A program made the position numbers and the translations under genes. From NCBI GenBank assembly GCA_021234535.1, contig CM037838.1:23847969-23911968 (forward strand): 64,000 nucleotides of DNA. The letters are read 5' to 3'. This document shows, one piece after another, positions 61,901-64,000 of the stretch; the first letter of the stretch is position 1, and each line of letters starts with the position of its first letter. The notes under the pieces are model-generated. The model worked only from the letters and a program-made list of their open reading frames with translations. It did no database searches and was not told the origin of the DNA. Source of the stretch: Stichopus chloronotus. Lineage: Eukaryota > Echinodermata > Holothuroidea > Aspidochirotida > Stichopodidae.

Positions 61901-63942
61901 TTAATCGGTGGTGGCTGTTCCCCACATATAAGTGCACTACCGTGATAATCTCCGAGCGATTCGACGATTCCGGCGAAGACACCAGAAATCATCCCTAAGA
62001 CTCCTACCAAATTTACTCGGGGCCTTCCAAACTGACCTGGTGAACGAAAGAAAACGCCATATGCCGGTTACCAGCTATTACAAATGAAAGGAGAGTCCAC
62101 GGAACTAAAGACGTGTAATAGCAGGATTCTGTGTGTAAAATTTGATCTGAAAACTATATATGTTTCATTTTTGTAGCACAATGCAACGAACTGCCCCCCC
62201 CCCCCCCTCTACATAATACTCAGTGGCGCCACCAGAATACTAATATTAAGGGGGAAAGCAAATGAGGGGCAAAGTAATCTTTGGAAGCAAAAAATTTTGC
62301 GAGCAGCGCAATATCGAGCGCATTAGGCCAGCTTTAGCGACTAGGATGCAGGGGTCCTTCTAATGGCTCTGTTGGGATCCGGAGGAAAAGCCCGAGTATT
62401 GGTTCAAGGGGAGAAGTCCCTGGAAGCTTTGAGGTTTAGCGTATCTCTGGATGAAAAATTAAGTCTCTGGATGGGAATACATTTTGGTTAGTGCATCATC
62501 CACTGCAAATGTTTCAAAATGCATTCCAAAACAGCTATTCCTGTTATTAGTTGATTACACGAAAACTCAGAGCCCCTGGTGTAGGTCCACGGGGAAAGGC
62601 CCCAATAGGAGCCCAGAAAAGAAGCCCCCCGAAAGCTCTGAGCTTTTGGTATGATGGGTGAAAAATTAAGTCTCATGGATATGTATATTTTCGTTTACAC
62701 TGCTTCATCCATTGCAAAGGTGCCAAATGACTTGAATGAATTGGGCTATTCTATAAGTCTTTACAACGTAAAAACTCCAAGCCACGGTTGATCCTCCACC
62801 ATGCTAGGAAGCTCAAAACCCCCTCCCCCCCCCCACTTCCTGCTCCTCATCAACCAAACCCATACCAACATGGCTTCTTGTAGTGCATGTGTACATGAAA
62901 TTTACAAGACATATTTCTGTCTCAAGGAGTAACCTGGATAAGGAAATCTAAACCATGGAGCATCCCTGATGACATCTTTGTATACATCAGTCCTCGCTTT
63001 GTATCCATAAATGTCTGGATCCTCGGGAAAAGCTCCCACGGCGGTTAGAATAATACATAAAATCCAAGTTATGACTATGGCGAATATGACCTACGAGAGG
63101 GAATGGAAGTCGGAAACAAAAAGAAAAAAAATATATCAGTAAATATAAATTCGTTCAACCTTCTTCCCGCAAAAAAAAAAAAAAAGATTCAGAAACTTGT
63201 CACAATCAGAAATAATCGCACAGAAATCATTCCCCTCCCCATCAAAGAAACAAGTATTTCCATGTTTGTTTACTTTTATAAGTTTTAGTTGACTTCGAAA
63301 AAAAAGAAACAATATAATTGAGAAAAACGATGATATTTAGAGCATTAAAAATGAAACACATATCAAAGAGGAACGTGGGTAAAAACAGAGAAGTATGGAA
63401 AAATGAAAGACCTCTACAACGAAGGGCGCCTCGAGTTAGAATATCTGTCATTTATAACACACAGAGGAATGAAATGCTGGAACGGTGTACAGCTTGTAGA
63501 TTAGAGGGCAGTATTTGAAAAGACCCATTTCTCAGTTCATATGTGTGCGGTTTGGAAGAATGGAGACAAGATGTGGATGTTTGTAGGTGTCCTATCATAT
63601 AATGAAACTAATTTACAACAATCATTTTTGAGACATGTTTTTTTCCTTTCACCTATAGGAAGAAGATTTGATAAAATACAATTTATTACAGTTCAGCTTG
63701 ACGCTTTTCTCTCAATACGATATTTTCACATCTCTTGTATCATGGACGAAGCAATGACTTTAAGATAAATTCTACCTGGACTTACCTTGCTTTTTAGCCT
63801 CTATAAAATGCCAAGTTTAAGATGGAACTTCATTTCCACACTTACCGGGAAAAAGGTAAATATTGCAATCTTTTCGCCTCTTGGCAAGGGAATCGAGTAT
63901 TTGTCCAAGAATTGGGAAAAGAGTATTATCAGAAAAATGCAC
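52761..63942 (-). CDS. SLC23A: Gene C: SLC23/NAT-family transporter, 3' part (exons 6-12); 5' end outside window
   Basis: Third paralogue, transcribed in the same direction and cut by the window's right edge. Visible exons: 63846-63942, 62934-63090, 61783-62036, 60697-60826, 60014-60157, 54059-54154, 52761-52966. Together 1084 nt, about 360 residues plus TAA, open throughout. Exon lengths equal those of A and B except the last (206 instead of 209 nt). Motifs kept: E-S-L-G-D-Y in the core helix, N-A-I-N-R-G, S-R-N-L-F-I-L-G, I-D-Q-I-F and C-Y-D-L-P-F-G-M. The signature is N-N-V-S-I-I-S-I-S-K, the most altered of the three, with S in place of the conserved T. It is clearly more distant from A and B than they are from each other. 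The 5.9-kb intron 10 is repeat-filled. No break is seen, so it looks functional. Confidence 0.9.
53120..53420. repeat. Interspersed repeat with AGGTCAAAGGTCA (gene C intron 11)
   Basis: Contains AGGTCAAAGGTCA at 53164-53176 and (T)GAACACACTATTT. It aligns loosely with 57720-58040 and, in motif content, with the 27-kb array. Confidence 0.55.
54059..54154 (-). CDS. SLC23A: Gene C exon 11
   Basis: Encodes I-I-D-Q-I-F-T-V-I-L and M-F-I-G-G-I-S-V-C-I-L-D-N. 96 nt; acceptor ATAG, donor GTAAGT. Confidence 0.93.
54790..55866. mobile_element. Foldback element with internal ~60-bp minisatellite (gene C intron 10)
   Basis: Left arm 54790-54893 is matched in inverted orientation by 55771-55866 (GTCCATGGGCC(C/T)GATGCACC, CCCAGGACA, TTTTTATTTT, AACACGAAAA(A)GGAATGC). 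Between the arms, 55196-55740 holds about eight units of roughly 60 bp (GATGTCA...CC...ACAGACTGGTGCGAA), interrupted by a 21-base poly-C run at 55233-55253. No target duplication was found. Confidence 0.75.
55886..55922. mobile_element. Fragment of MITE family 3
   Basis: 37 bp matching the terminal part of the 223-bp MITEs (GTTATGGAGTTCTTATTTTAC...TGTGAGTGTA), 19 bp past the foldback element. Confidence 0.75.
55923..60000. other. Rest of gene C intron 10, no exon seen
   Basis: Poly-C runs (56363, 56951, 58307-58320), a repeat stretch at 57720-58040 and scattered ORFs up to 129 codons without motifs. Intron 10 is 5859 bp here, against 1087 and 971 bp in A and B. Confidence 0.5.
60014..60157 (-). 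CDS. SLC23A: Gene C exon 10
   Basis: Encodes [19 protein letters not shown] and N-P-G-A-I-D-T (human N-P-G-A-I-N-T). 144 nt; acceptor ACAG, donor GTAAAG. Confidence 0.92.
60573..60686. repeat. (TATG)28 microsatellite
   Basis: About 114 bp of uninterrupted TATG in gene C intron 9, starting 10 nt after the exon 9 donor on the coding strand. The Met-Tyr-Val-Cys ORF over it is an artefact. Confidence 0.95.
60697..60826 (-). CDS. SLC23A: Gene C exon 9
   Basis: Encodes I-A-S-R-S-A, a membrane segment and T-A-M-P-E-P-I-Y-G-G-V-L. 130 nt; acceptor CCAG, donor GTAAAT. A long tetranucleotide repeat starts 10 nt into the following intron. Confidence 0.92.
61410..61670. repeat. Interspersed repeat shared with 49355-49590 (gene C intron 8 side)
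   Basis: Shares ordered blocks with 49355-49590. It lies next to an inverted fragment at 61190-61290 (TCTCCTCAACAGAT against ATCTGTTGAGGAGATA). Confidence 0.5.
61783..62036 (-). CDS. SLC23A: Gene C exon 8 (core helix and NAT signature)
   Basis: Encodes V-E-S-L-G-D-Y-H-G-S-A, P-P-P-I-N-A-I-N-R-G and the signature N-N-V-S-I-I-S-I-S-K. 254 nt; acceptor CCAG, donor GTAAGG. Confidence 0.94.
62225..62720. repeat. Repeat with two ~193-bp tandem units (gene C intron 7)
   Basis: TGAAAAATTAAGTCTC followed by GGAT and CATCCA(C/T)TGCAAA occurs at about 62453 and 62649. Preceded by GTGGCGCCACCAGAAT, the style of a common invertebrate interspersed repeat. Confidence 0.6.
62934..63090 (-). CDS. SLC23A: Gene C exon 7
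   Basis: Encodes T-W-I-L-C-I-I-L-T-A-V-G-A-F-P-E-D and G-Y-K-A-R-T-D, ending R-F-P-Y-P-G. 157 nt; acceptor CGTAG. The donor GTTACT is weak, but its position is fixed by the paralogues. Confidence 0.9.
63846..63942 (-). CDS. SLC23A: Gene C exon 6 (by homology)
   Basis: Encodes I-I-L-F-S-Q-F-L-D-K-Y-S-I-P-L-P-R-G, closest of the three to human I-I-L-F-S-Q-Y-L. 97 nt; acceptor TTCAG, donor GTAAGT. Exons 1-5 lie beyond 64000. Confidence 0.92.
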
Positions 63943-64000
63943 CTGAAAAAGAGAAAAGATAATTACATACTAAAATACCTTTCACGTTAATAGGCTGAGC

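Overview
This is a eukaryotic window, AT-rich and full of introns and transposon debris. It most likely comes from a marine invertebrate, and an echinoderm such as a sea cucumber is my best guess. The guess rests only on base composition, repeat style and the protein family, so it is weak.

The only genes I can support are three tandem, same-strand (minus) paralogues of the SLC23 / NAT (NCS2) family, the sodium-coupled ascorbate and nucleobase transporters. Gene A (16125 to 4742) and gene B (47475 to 30367) each reconstruct into 12 coding exons with GT/AG borders and matching phases, giving open frames of 585 and 588 residues. Gene C (from beyond 64000 to 52761) shows exons 6 to 12 only, because its 5' part lies outside the window. 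Exons 2 to 12 have identical lengths in A and B (158, 92, 62, 182, 97, 157, 254, 130, 144, 96, 209 nt). C repeats these lengths except in the last exon (206 nt). The array is head-to-tail, so it arose by whole-gene duplication. The SLC23 landmarks are present: the TM1 Q-H pair, the E-S-x-G-D-Y helix, the H-A-I-N-R-G loop and the C-terminal Y-D-L-P-F-G-M box. The NAT signature before exon 9 is altered in all three copies, so ascorbate should not be assumed as the substrate.

Layout: 1-4741 is sequence 3' of gene A with two TTAA-flanked MITEs and a perfect 21-bp hairpin. Gene A occupies 4742-16125. Positions 16156-30366 are intergenic and hold a minisatellite, a decayed GIY-YIG plus non-LTR retrotransposon block, two MITEs, a nested 161-bp palindrome, an exact 188-bp tandem duplication and a ~140-bp repeat array. 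Gene B occupies 30367-47475, and its introns carry an inverted pair of 223-bp MITEs and several foldback elements. Positions 47476-52760 are intergenic. Gene C fills the rest, with a 5.9-kb intron 10 that holds a foldback element with an internal minisatellite.

I see no tRNA, rRNA, CRISPR or prokaryotic features. Nearly all other open reading frames of 60-140 codons look like chance ORFs or repeat fragments.
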